Source of the DNA: Qipengyuania atrilutea
Lineage (GTDB): Bacteria; Pseudomonadota; Alphaproteobacteria; Sphingomonadales; Sphingomonadaceae
DNA length: 64,000 nucleotides
Assembly (NCBI RefSeq): GCF_013370205.1
Contig: NZ_JABWGV010000001.1
Location: 62,001-126,000, forward strand
Direction of reading: 5' to 3'
In this document: in pieces, positions 1-9,384 of the stretch
How the letters are laid out: the number at the start of each line of letters is the position of its first letter
How positions within the stretch are numbered: the stretch's first letter is position 1
The notes under the pieces: generated by a model
What the model was told of the DNA's origin: nothing
Databases searched by the model: none
The model's input: the letters and a program-made list of their open reading frames with translations, nothing else
Program-made: the position numbers and the translations under genes

Positions 1-294
1 CTCGCTACGGACGAGCTGATCGCCAAGAAACGCGAGGCGCCGCGCCGCCGCAATAACGCCGACGGACCGCCGATGCGCCGTCCGCAGCGCGAGCAGGACA
101 AGGGCGGCGTGCTCGGCGACTACGGCCTCACCGAAGAGCAGGGCAACGAGATCATCATGGCTGCCCGCGCGCATTGGTTCGAAGACGAGGAGCCGCAGAC
201 GGTTTCATCGGGGTCCGAAGACGAGGAAGAGGCTTCCGCTCCGCCCGAAGCCGCCGACACGCAGGAGGCCGCCGATGCGGACTCCACCCAATGA
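1..294 (+). CDS. nusA: Transcription termination/antitermination factor NusA, C-terminal part
   Basis: The reading frame is open from the first base to the stop at 292-294, so only the C-terminal tail is present. It shows a basic linker, the segment GLTEEQGNEIIMAARAHWFE typical of the last helical domain of alphaproteobacterial NusA, and an acidic Glu/Asp/Ala tail. NusA binds RNA polymerase and nascent RNA and controls pausing and termination. The assignment rests mainly on context: ylxR and infB follow directly, the usual nusA operon order. The last 20 bases overlap the start of the next gene. Confidence 0.85.
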   Translation, partial: LATDELIAKKREAPRRRNNADGPPMRRPQREQDKGGVLGDYGLTEEQGNEIIMAARAHWFEDEEPQTVSSGSEDEEEASAPPEAADTQEAADADSTQ

Positions 295-1057
295 GCGCCT
301 GACTCCCGACATCGCTAGGCCTACCGGGACGCGGGATTCCGTGGCCGGGAAGGCGCGTGCCGACAAGACGTCGGAACGGCGCTGCATCGTCAGCGGCGAA
401 ACCGGTGCGCGCACCGGGATGATCCGGCTCGCCATTTCACCGTCCGGTCTCGTTCTGCCTGATGTTCAAGGCAAGGCGCCGGGGCGGGGTGCCTGGATCG
501 GAGCGACCCGCGACGAACTCGAAGCCGCGCAGGCTGGCGGAAATCTTCGCGGGGCACTGCTGCGTGCCTACAAAGGCGGACCCAAAGATGCGCCGCTCGA
601 AGTGCCGGAAGACCTAGCTCGCCGGATCGACGAGGCGCTGGTGCGCCTACTGCTCGACAGGTTGGGACTGGAACTTCGCGCCGGGCACCTCACATTGGGG
701 ACACAGCGTATCGACAAGGCGGCGCGGCAGGGGAAGGTGGCGCTGCTGCTCCACGCGTCCGACGCGAGCGCCGATGGACGCAAGACGCTCGATCAGGCGT
801 GGCGCGTCGGCAGCGATCAGGAAGGCAGCGGAAAGCGCGGGCTGGACTTGCCACTGGACCGCGCGGCTTTGTCTGTGGCATTGGGCCGCGACAACGTGGT
901 CCATCTGGCGCTTACGAACGGGAAGGCCCGCGAGCGGGTCATGCAAACCCTGGGGCGGTTGCTTTACTACCGCGGACTTGCGCCCGCACCGATGCAGACA
1001 GATGGCGCGGCCGATCCGGCTGGCCGCGAGAACGATGAAGATTTGAAGGAATACTGA
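275..1057 (+). CDS. YlxR-like (DUF448) RNA-binding protein with C-terminal extension
   Basis: A 260-aa protein between nusA and infB, the standard place for YlxR/DUF448 nucleic-acid-binding proteins. Residues ~33-110 carry the YlxR signature (SERRCIVSGE, then LAISPSGLVLPDVQGKAPGRGAWI). The C-terminal half (~120-235) resembles the L7Ae-like ribosomal fold that alphaproteobacterial versions carry (GKVALLLHASDAS, DNVVHLAL). The start overlaps nusA by 20 bp, suggesting coupled translation. The role is presumed to be in RNA or ribosome metabolism; YlxR also modulates RNase P in some bacteria, but nothing here shows that. Confidence 0.88.
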   Translation: MRTPPNERLTPDIARPTGTRDSVAGKARADKTSERRCIVSGETGARTGMIRLAISPSGLVLPDVQGKAPGRGAWIGATRDELEAAQAGGNLRGALLRAYKGGPKDAPLEVPEDLARRIDEALVRLLLDRLGLELRAGHLTLGTQRIDKAARQGKVALLLHASDASADGRKTLDQAWRVGSDQEGSGKRGLDLPLDRAALSVALGRDNVVHLALTNGKARERVMQTLGRLLYYRGLAPAPMQTDGAADPAGRENDEDLKEY

Positions 1058-1062
1058 GGTTT

Positions 1063-3612
1063 ATGAGCGACGAAGAGAAAAAACCGCGCGAACGCAAGCC
1101 CTTAGGGCTGAAGCGCTCGGTCGAAGCCGGCGAAGTGAAGCAGACGTTCAGCCACGGGCGCACCAACAAGGTCGCGGTCGAAGTGAAGCGTCGTCGCAAG
1201 CTCGTGAAGCCGGGCGAAACGCCTGCGCCGGCTCCCGCTCCCGAGCCGGAAGAAACGGCAGCGCCTGCGCCCGCTCCCACGCCCGCACCCGCGCCGGTAG
1301 AGACGAAGCCTGCGCCAAAGAAAGCGGCCGCTTCGGACGAGACGCCGCAGGAACGCGTCGCCCGTATGCAGCGCGAGGCCGAGGACGAGCGGATGCGGCT
1401 TGCCGAGGAAGCACGGCGCCGTGATGACGAAGCGCGCGAGAAGGCTGCCGAGGAAGAGAAACGCCGGGCGGAAGAAAACCGGAAAGCCAGCGCGCAAGAA
1501 CCGGCACAGGCTGACGAAGAACCGGTAGCGACCGAGGAAGCGACCACCGAAGCGGAAGCTCCCGCGAAGACCGAGGAAGCCGCTGCGACGCCGGCAACGA
1601 CCGGCGATGCCGCGGCTCCGAGCCCGCGCAAGTTTACGCCGGTCGCCCGCCCCGAGCCGAAGCGCCCTGAGAAGAAGAAGGAAGTCGGCAAAGCGCGTAC
1701 AGAAGACCGCAAGGATCGCCGAAAGGGCGGCAAGCTGACGGTTAATAAGGCGCTGAACGAAGACGAGGGCAAGCGTGCCCGCAGTCTCGCCGCGCTGAAG
1801 CGTGCGCGCGAGAAGGAACGCCGGATCCATGGCGGCGGCAATACCAAACCGCGTGAGAAGCAGGTGCGCGACGTGATCGTGCCCGAGGCGATCACGGTGC
1901 AGGAACTTGCACAGCGCATGGCCGAGAAGGGCGCTGATCTTGTGAAGGCGCTGTTCAACATGGGCATGATGGTGACCGTCAACCAGACGATCGACCAGGA
2001 TACGGCCGAGTTGCTTGTCGAAGAGTTCGGCCACCGGATCCAGCGTGTGTCGGAAAGCGATGTCGACATTCAGGCTGCAACCGATGTCGATCCGGAAGAG
2101 ACGCTCCAGCCGCGCCCTCCGGTCGTCACGATCATGGGCCATGTCGATCACGGCAAGACCTCGCTGCTCGACGCTCTCCGCGGCACCGACGTGGTGCGCG
2201 GCGAAGCTGGCGGCATCACGCAGCATATCGGCGCATACCAGATCACGACGAAAGACAAGGCCAAGATCACCTTCCTCGATACTCCGGGCCACGAGGCGTT
2301 CACCGAGATGCGCGCCCGCGGCGCGAACGTGACCGATATCGTGGTTCTGGTCGTGGCAGCCGACGACGGCATCATGCCGCAGACGATCGAGGCCATCAAC
2401 CACACCAAGGCAGCCGGCGTGCCGATGATCGTCGCGATCAACAAGATCGACAAGCCGGAAGCCAACGCGCAGAAAATCCGCGAACGCCTGCTCGAACATG
2501 AAGTCATCGTCGAAGCGATGTCGGGCGACGTTCAGGATGTCGAGGTAAGCGCCAAGAACGGCACCGGGCTCGACGAGTTGATCGATCAGATCAGCCTGCA
2601 AGCGGAACTGCTCGAACTGAAAGCACGCCCTGATCGCGATGCGGAAGCGATCGTGGTCGAAGCGCAGCTCGACAAGGGGCGCGGTGCAGTCGCAACCGTG
2701 CTCGTAACGCGCGGTACGCTAAAGCGCGGCGATACTTTCGTTGTCGGAACCCAGAACGGGAAGGTTCGCGCGCTTGTCGACGACAAGGGCAAGCAGATGA
2801 AGGAAGCCGGTCCGTCCATGCCGGTCGAAGTGCTTGGCCTCGGCGGTGTACCGGGTGCCGGCGATATGCTGACCGTGGTGGAAAACGAGCAGCGCGCCCG
2901 CGAAGTCGCCGAATACCGGCGGGAGAAGGCAGACGAGAAGCGGACTGCACTTGCACCGACCAGTTTCGACACGATGTTCAACAACCTGCAAAGCGACGTG
3001 GTCGAATTCCCATTGCTCGTGAAAGCGGACGTGCAGGGAAGCGTGGAGGCGATCAATACCGCGCTACACAACCTGTCGAACGACCTCATCAAGGTCCGCA
3101 TCCTGCACGCAGGGGTAGGCGCGATCACCGAAACGGATGTCAGTCTGGCGGCTGCTTCCAACGCGCCGATCATCGGCTTCAACGTGCGGCCGAATGCCAA
3201 GGCCCGCCAGCAGGTCGAACGCGAAGGCGTGCGGATGATGTATTACGATGTCATCTACCACCTGACCGAAGCGATCGCGAAGGAGATGGCGGGCGAGCTC
3301 GGTCCCGAGAAGATCGAAACGGTCGTGGGCCGCGCCGAAGTCAAACAGGTGTTTCCTGCAGGCAAGCGCGACAAGGCAGCAGGTCTGCTCGTCACCGAAG
3401 GGGCGATCCGCAAAGGCCTGTTCGCACGTCTTACGCGCGAGGATGTCATCGTTTCCGCCACGACCATCCAGTCGCTGCGGCGCTTCAAGGACGACGTGGA
3501 CGAAGTCCGCTCGGGTCTCGAATGCGGTGTGGTTCTGGAAGACACGAACGACATCAAGGCTGGCGATATGCTGGAGGTCTTCGAGGTCGAGGAGCGCGAA
3601 CGCACGCTTTGA
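1063..3612 (+). CDS. infB: Translation initiation factor IF-2
   Basis: 849 aa. An N-terminal low-complexity region rich in Ala, Pro, Glu and Lys (~1-260) precedes an IF2_N helical segment (~270-325, [20 protein letters not shown]), the GTPase domain with the P loop GHVDHGKT starting at residue 359, switch [10 protein letters not shown] and the guanine-specificity motif NKID, then the beta-barrel and C-terminal fMet-tRNA-binding domains ending in [12 protein letters not shown]-2 delivers initiator tRNA to the 30S subunit and promotes subunit joining. It lies 5 bp after the ylxR-like gene. Long antisense frames over its 5' half are codon-bias shadows. Confidence 0.97.
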   Translation: MSDEEKKPRERKPLGLKRSVEAGEVKQTFSHGRTNKVAVEVKRRRKLVKPGETPAPAPAPEPEETAAPAPAPTPAPAPVETKPAPKKAAASDETPQERVARMQREAEDERMRLAEEARRRDDEAREKAAEEEKRRAEENRKASAQEPAQADEEPVATEEATTEAEAPAKTEEAAATPATTGDAAAPSPRKFTPVARPEPKRPEKKKEVGKARTEDRKDRRKGGKLTVNKALNEDEGKRARSLAALKRAREKERRIHGGGNTKPREKQVRDVIVPEAITVQELAQRMAEKGADLVKALFNMGMMVTVNQTIDQDTAELLVEEFGHRIQRVSESDVDIQAATDVDPEETLQPRPPVVTIMGHVDHGKTSLLDALRGTDVVRGEAGGITQHIGAYQITTKDKAKITFLDTPGHEAFTEMRARGANVTDIVVLVVAADDGIMPQTIEAINHTKAAGVPMIVAINKIDKPEANAQKIRERLLEHEVIVEAMSGDVQDVEVSAKNGTGLDELIDQISLQAELLELKARPDRDAEAIVVEAQLDKGRGAVATVLVTRGTLKRGDTFVVGTQNGKVRALVDDKGKQMKEAGPSMPVEVLGLGGVPGAGDMLTVVENEQRAREVAEYRREKADEKRTALAPTSFDTMFNNLQSDVVEFPLLVKADVQGSVEAINTALHNLSNDLIKVRILHAGVGAITETDVSLAAASNAPIIGFNVRPNAKARQQVEREGVRMMYYDVIYHLTEAIAKEMAGELGPEKIETVVGRAEVKQVFPAGKRDKAAGLLVTEGAIRKGLFARLTREDVIVSATTIQSLRRFKDDVDEVRSGLECGVVLEDTNDIKAGDMLEVFEVEERERTL

Positions 3613-3634
3613 CGGGTAAAGTTTTCGTAGTCCG

Positions 3635-4201
3635 GTGAATCTCTATCTCGCCTTGCTCGGATCGATCAACGTAGGCGGCAACCGCCTGCTGATGGTCGAT
3701 CTGCGCGAGGCGTTGGAGCGTGAAGATTTCGCAGACATCGAAACGGTCGCGGCAAGCGGCAATATCCTGTTCCGGCATGAGGAAACGCCTCCGGAAGGAC
3801 TAGGTGAGAAGATTGCCTGGATCATCCGGGAGGAGTTTGAGATCGCGAGCGAAGTCGTCGTCCTGACCCGCGATCAGCTTGCGCAAGCGTTGGCGGAGAA
3901 TCCCTTCACCGACCGCACGCAGGACGGTGCGGACAAGCAGGTGCATACCCTATTTTTCGCGGGTCAACCGTCGGAAGAGGACTTCGCGCAACTCTTGAAA
4001 GATTATGAAGGGCGCGGGCCCGAGCGCCTCGCGCTCGGTACGAACGCGCTTCATATCGATTACAACAACGGGGTGGGACGTAGCCCCCTGACGAACGGCT
4101 TTATCGCCAAACGCCTTGGATTTGGCGGCACGGCCCGCAATATAAGGTCCATGAGAAGAATTTTGGCGAAGATGGACACGCTGGAGGCAGCGGGTGGCTA
4201 G
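3635..4201 (+). CDS. DUF1697 family protein
   Basis: 188 aa from a GTG start 22 bp after infB. The N-terminus [20 protein letters not shown] and the later [20 protein letters not shown] are the hallmark of the DUF1697 family (about 180 aa, usual length), whose biochemical role is unknown. It sits between infB and rbfA and overlaps rbfA by 8 bp, so it is probably co-transcribed with these translation genes, but that does not prove a translation role. Confidence 0.85.
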   Translation: MNLYLALLGSINVGGNRLLMVDLREALEREDFADIETVAASGNILFRHEETPPEGLGEKIAWIIREEFEIASEVVVLTRDQLAQALAENPFTDRTQDGADKQVHTLFFAGQPSEEDFAQLLKDYEGRGPERLALGTNALHIDYNNGVGRSPLTNGFIAKRLGFGGTARNIRSMRRILAKMDTLEAAGG

Positions 4202-4592
4202 ACAGCAATATTCGGCGGAACAGCATTCGGTCCGAATGCTGAAGGTTGGCGAGCGCGTTCGGCATATCTTGTCCGAACTGCTCGCGCGTCAGGACGTGCA
4301 CGACGAAACTGTCAGCGCAGCGAATATCTCGGTCACCGAAGTGCGTCTCACTCCTGATTTGCGCCATGCAACGGCCTATGTGAAGCCGCTGCTAGGTGCG
4401 GAAGAGGATGCCGTCGTAAAGGCGCTGCGGCAGAATACGGCATATCTGCAACGTGAGGTCGCCAAGCGGCTGGGCCTCAAGTTTGCGCCGAAGCTGAAGT
4501 TTCGCGGCGACGAAAGTTTCGACGAGGCGGAGCGGATTGAGAAGCTTTTGCGCGATCCGAAAGTCGCGAGAGACCTCGATCAAGACGATTGA
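4194..4592 (+). CDS. rbfA: Ribosome-binding factor A
   Basis: 132 aa from a GTG start inside the end of the DUF1697 gene. The KH-like fold signature is clear: [39 protein letters not shown] and [19 protein letters not shown] near the end, the conserved RbfA C-terminal helix. RbfA binds the 30S subunit and helps 16S rRNA 5'-end maturation and cold growth. It normally lies between infB and truB; here truB is 3.3 kb downstream, with five genes inserted. Confidence 0.95.
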   Translation: MARQQYSAEQHSVRMLKVGERVRHILSELLARQDVHDETVSAANISVTEVRLTPDLRHATAYVKPLLGAEEDAVVKALRQNTAYLQREVAKRLGLKFAPKLKFRGDESFDEAERIEKLLRDPKVARDLDQDD

Positions 4593-4648
4593 CGCTTTTT
4601 ACAGTTCAACCTTTGTTCACGGCAGATCTTGTTTAGTCTGAGCCACTC

Positions 4649-5044
4649 ATGGAGATGCTTGTGACCTTCCGAAACTTGGTTCTAACAGCGCTTGCCGCGT
4701 TCTGCCTGCCTTCTACTCTCGCTTCGCAGCCCCTGCCTGGCGTCGACGAAGAAGAGACGGTCATCCGCACAGGAGTGGAAGAGTTTGTTTTCGGTAACGG
4801 CGACGTCGTGTTCGTCCGCGACGGTACGCTGCGATGGTACCGGATCGAAACGAACGAGGGTTGTATCGGAGGAGAGTATCTCGGACGCCAGATCGCATTC
4901 GATACCACCGGTCCGGCCGGGCGCATCGATAAGCTCACGAACGTGATCTTTCCGCGCTACCACCGCATCTGCGGCATCGTGTCCATCCGCCGTTCGGAAA
5001 CGCCGCCTCAGTTCGACAGCGACAGCCGGGTGACGCTCGACTGA
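4649..5044 (+). CDS. Small secreted protein of unknown function
   Basis: 131 aa. Residues ~1-25 look like a Sec signal peptide (hydrophobic run LVLTALAAFCLPSTLA followed by SQPLPG). The mature part is about 105 aa, acidic, and contains two cysteines (EGCIGGEY and HRICGIV) that could form a disulfide in the periplasm. I do not recognise the family. It is followed 28 bp later by the thymidine kinase gene. Codon use matches the neighbours. Confidence 0.65.
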   Translation: MEMLVTFRNLVLTALAAFCLPSTLASQPLPGVDEEETVIRTGVEEFVFGNGDVVFVRDGTLRWYRIETNEGCIGGEYLGRQIAFDTTGPAGRIDKLTNVIFPRYHRICGIVSIRRSETPPQFDSDSRVTLD

Positions 5045-5071
5045 CCGGCCGGCGCGCGGTAGCAACCGCCC

Positions 5072-5662
5072 ATGGCCAAGCTCTATTTCTACTACGCCAG
5101 CATGAATGCCGGCAAGAGTTCCACGCTGCTGCAAGCCACCTTCAACTACAAGGAGCGCGGCATGGCGGTGATGCTGTGGACTGCCGCGATCGACGACCGG
5201 CCCGGCTTCGGTGCGATTTCTTCGCGGATCGGGCTCGCCAGCGACGCGCACCGATTCACTGCCGACACCGACATCGTCAAGTTCGTAACTGAAGAGCATG
5301 CGCGCGGACCGCTCGCCTGCGTGCTGATCGACGAGGCGCAATTCCTGACGCAAGAGCAGGTCTGGCAATGTGCGGAGCTTGCCGACCGTCAGGACATACC
5401 GGTGCTCTGCTACGGCCTGAGGACGGATTTTCAAGGCGAGCTCTTCCCCGGTTCCGCCGCACTGCTCGGAATTGCCGATGCACTGATCGAACTCAAAGCC
5501 GTATGCCACTGCGGCCGGAAGGCGAGCATGAACCTGAGGATTGACGCTTCGGGTCAGCCCGTCAGCGAAGGCGCGCAGACGGAGATTGGCGGAGAAGAGC
5601 GCTATCTTGCGCTGTGCCGCAAGCACTTCAGCGCCGCTCTGCGCGGTGAAGGCTACCGCTAG
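5072..5662 (+). CDS. tdk: Thymidine kinase (type II)
   Basis: 196 aa, the usual size of the bacterial tetrameric type II enzyme that phosphorylates thymidine to dTMP in the salvage pathway. It has the P loop SMNAGKSS (about residues 10-17), the VLIDEAQFL metal-binding motif, and a C-terminal zinc-ribbon-like and lasso region (VCHCGRKASMN, then LCRKHF). Its neighbours have no obvious link to nucleotide metabolism. Confidence 0.95.
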   Translation: MAKLYFYYASMNAGKSSTLLQATFNYKERGMAVMLWTAAIDDRPGFGAISSRIGLASDAHRFTADTDIVKFVTEEHARGPLACVLIDEAQFLTQEQVWQCAELADRQDIPVLCYGLRTDFQGELFPGSAALLGIADALIELKAVCHCGRKASMNLRIDASGQPVSEGAQTEIGGEERYLALCRKHFSAALRGEGYR

Positions 5663-5708
5663 TTGCGACTTCACTGGCGCGGACCATGGCGCGCCCTATA
5701 TAGTGGGC

Positions 5709-6389
5709 ATGACAGACACGCTGAGCCTCGCGCTCATTCTCATTCCCTGCCTCATCGTCGCGATCGTCTTTCACGAAGTCGCGCATGGCTGGACCGCGCT
5801 GGCTCTCGGCGATCCAACAGCGAAGGAGCGGCGGCGGCTGACACTTAATCCGATCCGGCACGTCGATCCCGTGGGCACACTACTGGTGCCCGGCTTGCTC
5901 GCGCTGGCAAAAGGTCCGGTCTTTGGCTGGGCGAAACCTGTGCCCGTGATCAAGGAACGGCTGCGCAATCCGCGCTTCGGGATGGTGCTCGTGGCGGCCG
6001 CGGGGCCGGGCATCAATTTCGTAATGGCGCTCGCCGCTTCCGTTCTTCTCGGTTTTGTGTTGCGGAGCTTCAGCGCCGATACTGATACGGTGAGCGTTTA
6101 CCTGTCGACCGGCCTGCAGTTCTTCATCCTCATCAACATCTTCATCGGCCTGTTCAACCTCCTGCCGATTCCGCCTTTCGACGGGTCTCACATCGTCGAA
6201 GGCTTGCTCCCGCCCTCGCTCGCCAGAAAGTATGAAAAGCTTCGCCCGTTCGGGATGGTCCTGTTTTTCGCGCTCGTCGCGGTGACGTGGTTTGCGCCGG
6301 AATGGGGCGTGATCGAGAACACGATCCTGCCGCCCGTTCTGTGGCTGGAAAGCTTCTTCATGGGTATTGCCGGATCGATTGCTGGCTAG
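5709..6389 (+). CDS. Site-2-type (M50) membrane metalloprotease
   Basis: 226 aa, using the ATG at 5709; the open frame extends upstream to 5541, but those codons lie in the tdk gene. Membrane protein with the zinc motif VFHEVAHGW in the first transmembrane helix and the second motif NLLPIPPFDGSHI near residue 160, both diagnostic of the short YwhC-like M50 group. These proteases cleave within membranes; the substrate is unknown. Its stop shares the palindrome CTAG (6386-6389) with the convergent glpD stop. Confidence 0.9.
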   Translation: MTDTLSLALILIPCLIVAIVFHEVAHGWTALALGDPTAKERRRLTLNPIRHVDPVGTLLVPGLLALAKGPVFGWAKPVPVIKERLRNPRFGMVLVAAAGPGINFVMALAASVLLGFVLRSFSADTDTVSVYLSTGLQFFILINIFIGLFNLLPIPPFDGSHIVEGLLPPSLARKYEKLRPFGMVLFFALVAVTWFAPEWGVIENTILPPVLWLESFFMGIAGSIAG

Positions 6390-7876
6390 GCGAGGGTCTG
6401 CTCCAGCCAGTCGGCAACTGCCTGCTGCTCTACAGCGCTCAAGTGCAGGCCGAGCTTGCTGCGCCGCCACAGTGTATCCTCTGCGGTGACCGCGAACTCC
6501 TGCTCGCGAAGATAGCGGACTTCGGCTTCGTAGAAGTCGCTGCCAAAGTGGTGGCCCAAATCAGCGGGGCTCGTCGCATTGCCAAGAATGTCGAAGACCT
6601 CCGTTCCGTAGGCGCGCATCAATCGCGTCAATCCTCGAGCCGGAAACCAGGGATACCGTTTGCCGAGTTCGGCGCGAAACCGGGCTACGCCGTCCGCAGC
6701 GAATGCGCCGCCGGGGAGGGGCGCGGTGCTGGTCCACGCGGACCTGCCTTTCAGTCCGACCTCTGCAAGCCGTTCGAGCGCATGTTCGGCCAGTTTGCGG
6801 AACGTCGTGATCTTCCCGCCGAAGATCGACAGGATCGGCGCGCCGCCTTCCCGGTCGAGCTCGAAGACGTAGTCGCGGGTGACCGTGGAATCGCTCGACG
6901 AATTGTCCTCGTAGAGCGGCCGTACCCCTGCATAGGAGGAGACTGCGTCGCCGGGCGTAATATCGACCTTCAGATATTCGTTCATGGCATCGCAGATGTA
7001 GCGTGCTTCATGGTCCGAAATGGCGATGTCGTTCGGATCGCCCTCGAACCGCTCGTCGGTCGTGCCGAGCAGGGTGTAGTCGTATTCGTAGGGCACGGCG
7101 AACAGCACGCGTCCGTCGCCGTTTTGGAAAATATAGGCGTGCTCGCCGTCGTACAGGCGCGGCACGATCAGATGGCTGCCTTTGACGAGGCGCAGGTTGC
7201 GATGCTCCTTGCCGGGAATGGCGCTAGAAAGCACGTTGTCGACCCACGGACCGGCGGCGTTCACGACGGCGCGCGCGCTAACCTCCTGATTGCCCGCGCT
7301 GTCCTGCAAAACCGCAGTCCATGAACTCGCACCGCGGGTCAGCGAAACAACTTCGGTCCGCGTACGAATATCCGCTCCGCGTTCGCGCGCGTCCATCGCG
7401 TTCAGCACGACGAGGCGCGAATCTTCGACCCAGCAATCGGAATAGGCGAAGCCGCGCTTCAGCCGGTCTTCCAGAATGTCGCGGTGTGGCGGCCTCGTCA
7501 GATCGACGCTCTCGGTACCGGGCAGCAGCTTGCGCCCGCCGAGATTGTCGTACAGGAACAGTCCGGCACGCAGCATCCACGCAGGCCGCAGTCCTTCGTC
7601 ATGCGGCAGCACGAAGCGCAGCGGCCAGATGATGTGCGGCGCCATGCCCAGCAGCACCTCGCGCTCGATCAAAGCCTCGCGCACGAGCCGGAACTCGTAA
7701 TGTTCGAGATACCGCAGCCCGCCATGCACCAGCTTCGTGCTGGAAGAGGACGTATGCTGCGCCAGATCGTCTTTCTCGCACAGCAGCACCGACAGGCCGC
7801 GCCCTGCCGCGTCGCGCGCGATGCCGGCTCCGTTGATACCGCCTCCGATGACGAGAAGATCGTATTGTGCCGCCAT
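6386..7876 (-). CDS. glpD: Aerobic glycerol-3-phosphate dehydrogenase
   Basis: 496 aa from the ATG at 7876; a GTG 45 bp further upstream is in frame but adds a tail outside the family. The FAD-binding motif DLLVIGGGINGAGIARDAAG is at the N-terminus, followed by HTSSSSTKLVHGGLRYLE and the C-terminal DAO domain (LGHHFG, FAVTAEDTLWRRSKLGL). The flavoenzyme oxidises sn-glycerol-3-phosphate to dihydroxyacetone phosphate at the inner membrane and feeds electrons to quinone. It is transcribed divergently from truB with only 48 bp between them and has no glpK or glpF beside it. Confidence 0.95.
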   Translation of the reverse strand: MAAQYDLLVIGGGINGAGIARDAAGRGLSVLLCEKDDLAQHTSSSSTKLVHGGLRYLEHYEFRLVREALIEREVLLGMAPHIIWPLRFVLPHDEGLRPAWMLRAGLFLYDNLGGRKLLPGTESVDLTRPPHRDILEDRLKRGFAYSDCWVEDSRLVVLNAMDARERGADIRTRTEVVSLTRGASSWTAVLQDSAGNQEVSARAVVNAAGPWVDNVLSSAIPGKEHRNLRLVKGSHLIVPRLYDGEHAYIFQNGDGRVLFAVPYEYDYTLLGTTDERFEGDPNDIAISDHEARYICDAMNEYLKVDITPGDAVSSYAGVRPLYEDNSSSDSTVTRDYVFELDREGGAPILSIFGGKITTFRKLAEHALERLAEVGLKGRSAWTSTAPLPGGAFAADGVARFRAELGKRYPWFPARGLTRLMRAYGTEVFDILGNATSPADLGHHFGSDFYEAEVRYLREQEFAVTAEDTLWRRSKLGLHLSAVEQQAVADWLEQTLA

Positions 7877-7924
7877 TCGCGAAGACGATTGGCCGTAGCG
7901 CGCGCCTTTGGCTAGAGGCACCGT

Positions 7925-8935
7925 GTGAACGACACTAAAAAACCTGCGCCATCCGGCTGGATCATTCTCGACAAACCGCAGGGGTTAGGCTCGACGCAGG
8001 CCGTGGCCGCCGTGAAGCGGAACCTGCGCGAGGCGGGCTATGCGAAGGCGAAAGTCGGACACGGCGGCACGCTTGATCCGCTGGCGGAAGGGGTGCTGCC
8101 GGTCGCGCTGGGCGAAGCGACGAAGCTGGCAGGCCGAATGCTCGATTCCGACAAGATCTACGCGTTCACGGTCCAGTTCGGCGAGGAAACCGAAACGCTC
8201 GATACCGAAGGCGCGGTCGTCGCCCGCTCGGATCGCCGCCCGCCGCGCGTGGCGATTGCGGCGGTGTGCGAACAGTTCACCGGCGAGATCGACCAGCTTC
8301 CGCCAAAATACTCCGCGCTTAAGGTCGGCGGCAAGCGCGCCTATGACCTTGCGCGGGCAGGGGAGGACGTCGAGTTGAAGACGCGGCGCGTGACCATCCA
8401 TGACCTCGCGATGCTCGGCAAGGACGGAGCGGGCGGGGTGGAAGGCCTTCACTCAACCTTCCAGACCACGCTCGGCCGGCCTGACCCGTACGATCCGCAA
8501 GCGCCGCTCGAACTGGCAGACAGCGTGACCCTGATCGCGCGTGTATCCAAGGGGACGTACATCCGCAGTCTGGCACGGGACATCGCGCATGCCCTTGGAA
8601 CGGTGGGGCACGTTACCTATCTAAGGCGAACCAAGGCCGGTCCCTTCACCGAGGCTCAAGCGATTTCGCTGGACAAACTCAATGCCATCGGTAAGGGCGC
8701 GCCACTGGACGACATCATACTGCCGCTGGAGGCAGGGCTGGACGACATCCCGGCTCTATCCCTCACGTCCGAACAGGCAGCAGCGCTCCGCCAGGGGCGC
8801 GTCGTCACCGGACAGCCCCATCCCGAAGGGCTCTACTGCGCCATGCACCGCGAGGTACCGGTGGCACTGGTTCAGCTTGAAGGGGGCGCGGCCAAGGTCG
8901 TGCGGGGGTTCAATCTTCCCGATGTCGCGGAGTAA
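7925..8935 (+). CDS. truB: tRNA pseudouridine(55) synthase
   Basis: 336 aa from a GTG start. The catalytic motif [19 protein letters not shown] contains the essential Asp; [14 protein letters not shown] and the [14 protein letters not shown] segment are also typical. A PUA-like C-terminal part follows. TruB isomerises U55 in the T loop of tRNAs. It stands 5 bp before rpsO, so both are probably one transcript. An insert of about 25 residues ([16 protein letters not shown] region) lies in the middle of the catalytic domain. Confidence 0.95.
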   Translation: MNDTKKPAPSGWIILDKPQGLGSTQAVAAVKRNLREAGYAKAKVGHGGTLDPLAEGVLPVALGEATKLAGRMLDSDKIYAFTVQFGEETETLDTEGAVVARSDRRPPRVAIAAVCEQFTGEIDQLPPKYSALKVGGKRAYDLARAGEDVELKTRRVTIHDLAMLGKDGAGGVEGLHSTFQTTLGRPDPYDPQAPLELADSVTLIARVSKGTYIRSLARDIAHALGTVGHVTYLRRTKAGPFTEAQAISLDKLNAIGKGAPLDDIILPLEAGLDDIPALSLTSEQAAALRQGRVVTGQPHPEGLYCAMHREVPVALVQLEGGAAKVVRGFNLPDVAE

Positions 8936-8940
8936 AGAAT

Positions 8941-9210
8941 ATGTCGATTACTGCTGAAAAGAAGCAGGAACTGATCAAGGAACACGCACAGAACGACGGC
9001 GATACGGGCTCTCCCGAAGTACAGGTCGCCATTCTGACCGAGCGTATTCGCAACCTCACCGATCACTTCAAGGGCCACCACAAGGATAACCATTCCCGCC
9101 GCGGCCTGCTGATGATGGTGAACAAGCGCCGCAGCCTGCTCGCCTATCTCAAGAAGATGGATGTGGAGCGGTACAACGCGCTGATCCAGAAGCTGGGTCT
9201 TCGTAAATAA
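8941..9210 (+). CDS. rpsO: 30S ribosomal protein S15
   Basis: 89 aa, exactly the usual S15 length. Conserved blocks are [15 protein letters not shown], the helix-turn segment [16 protein letters not shown], and the C-terminal [13 protein letters not shown]15 is a primary binder of 16S rRNA in the central domain. Gene order truB-rpsO-pnp is the classical arrangement. A strong hairpin lies directly after the stop. Confidence 0.98.
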   Translation: MSITAEKKQELIKEHAQNDGDTGSPEVQVAILTERIRNLTDHFKGHHKDNHSRRGLLMMVNKRRSLLAYLKKMDVERYNALIQKLGLRK

Positions 9211-9221
9211 GAGTTTCGCGA

Positions 9222-9247
9222 GGGCGGCTCCCACAAACGGGCCGCCC
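9222..9247 (+). terminator. Hairpin between rpsO and pnp
   Basis: A 7-bp perfect GC stem (GGGCGGC 9222-9228 with GCCGCCC 9241-9247) and a 12-nt loop, 12 bp after the rpsO stop. Only a short TTC follows instead of a T run, so it may be a partial terminator or an RNase processing site. In the known E. coli rpsO-pnp operon this interval carries such a terminator plus an RNase III site. Confidence 0.6.
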
Positions 9248-9384
9248 TTCGCTTATGGGGCGCATCCCGCATCCGGCGGTATGGCCTTGGGGCGCAAATA
9301 GCCCCGCACCGGACCGAGCCGGGTAGCTCGGAAATGTAGGCCCCGCATCGCAATAAGGCGGCGCGGGTTCATGAAGGAAAATAC

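Noticed and set aside
1102-2601. Minus-strand frames of 499 and 376 codons opposite infB
   Set aside because: Shadows of the conserved infB frame; low-complexity Ser/Arg-rich translations.
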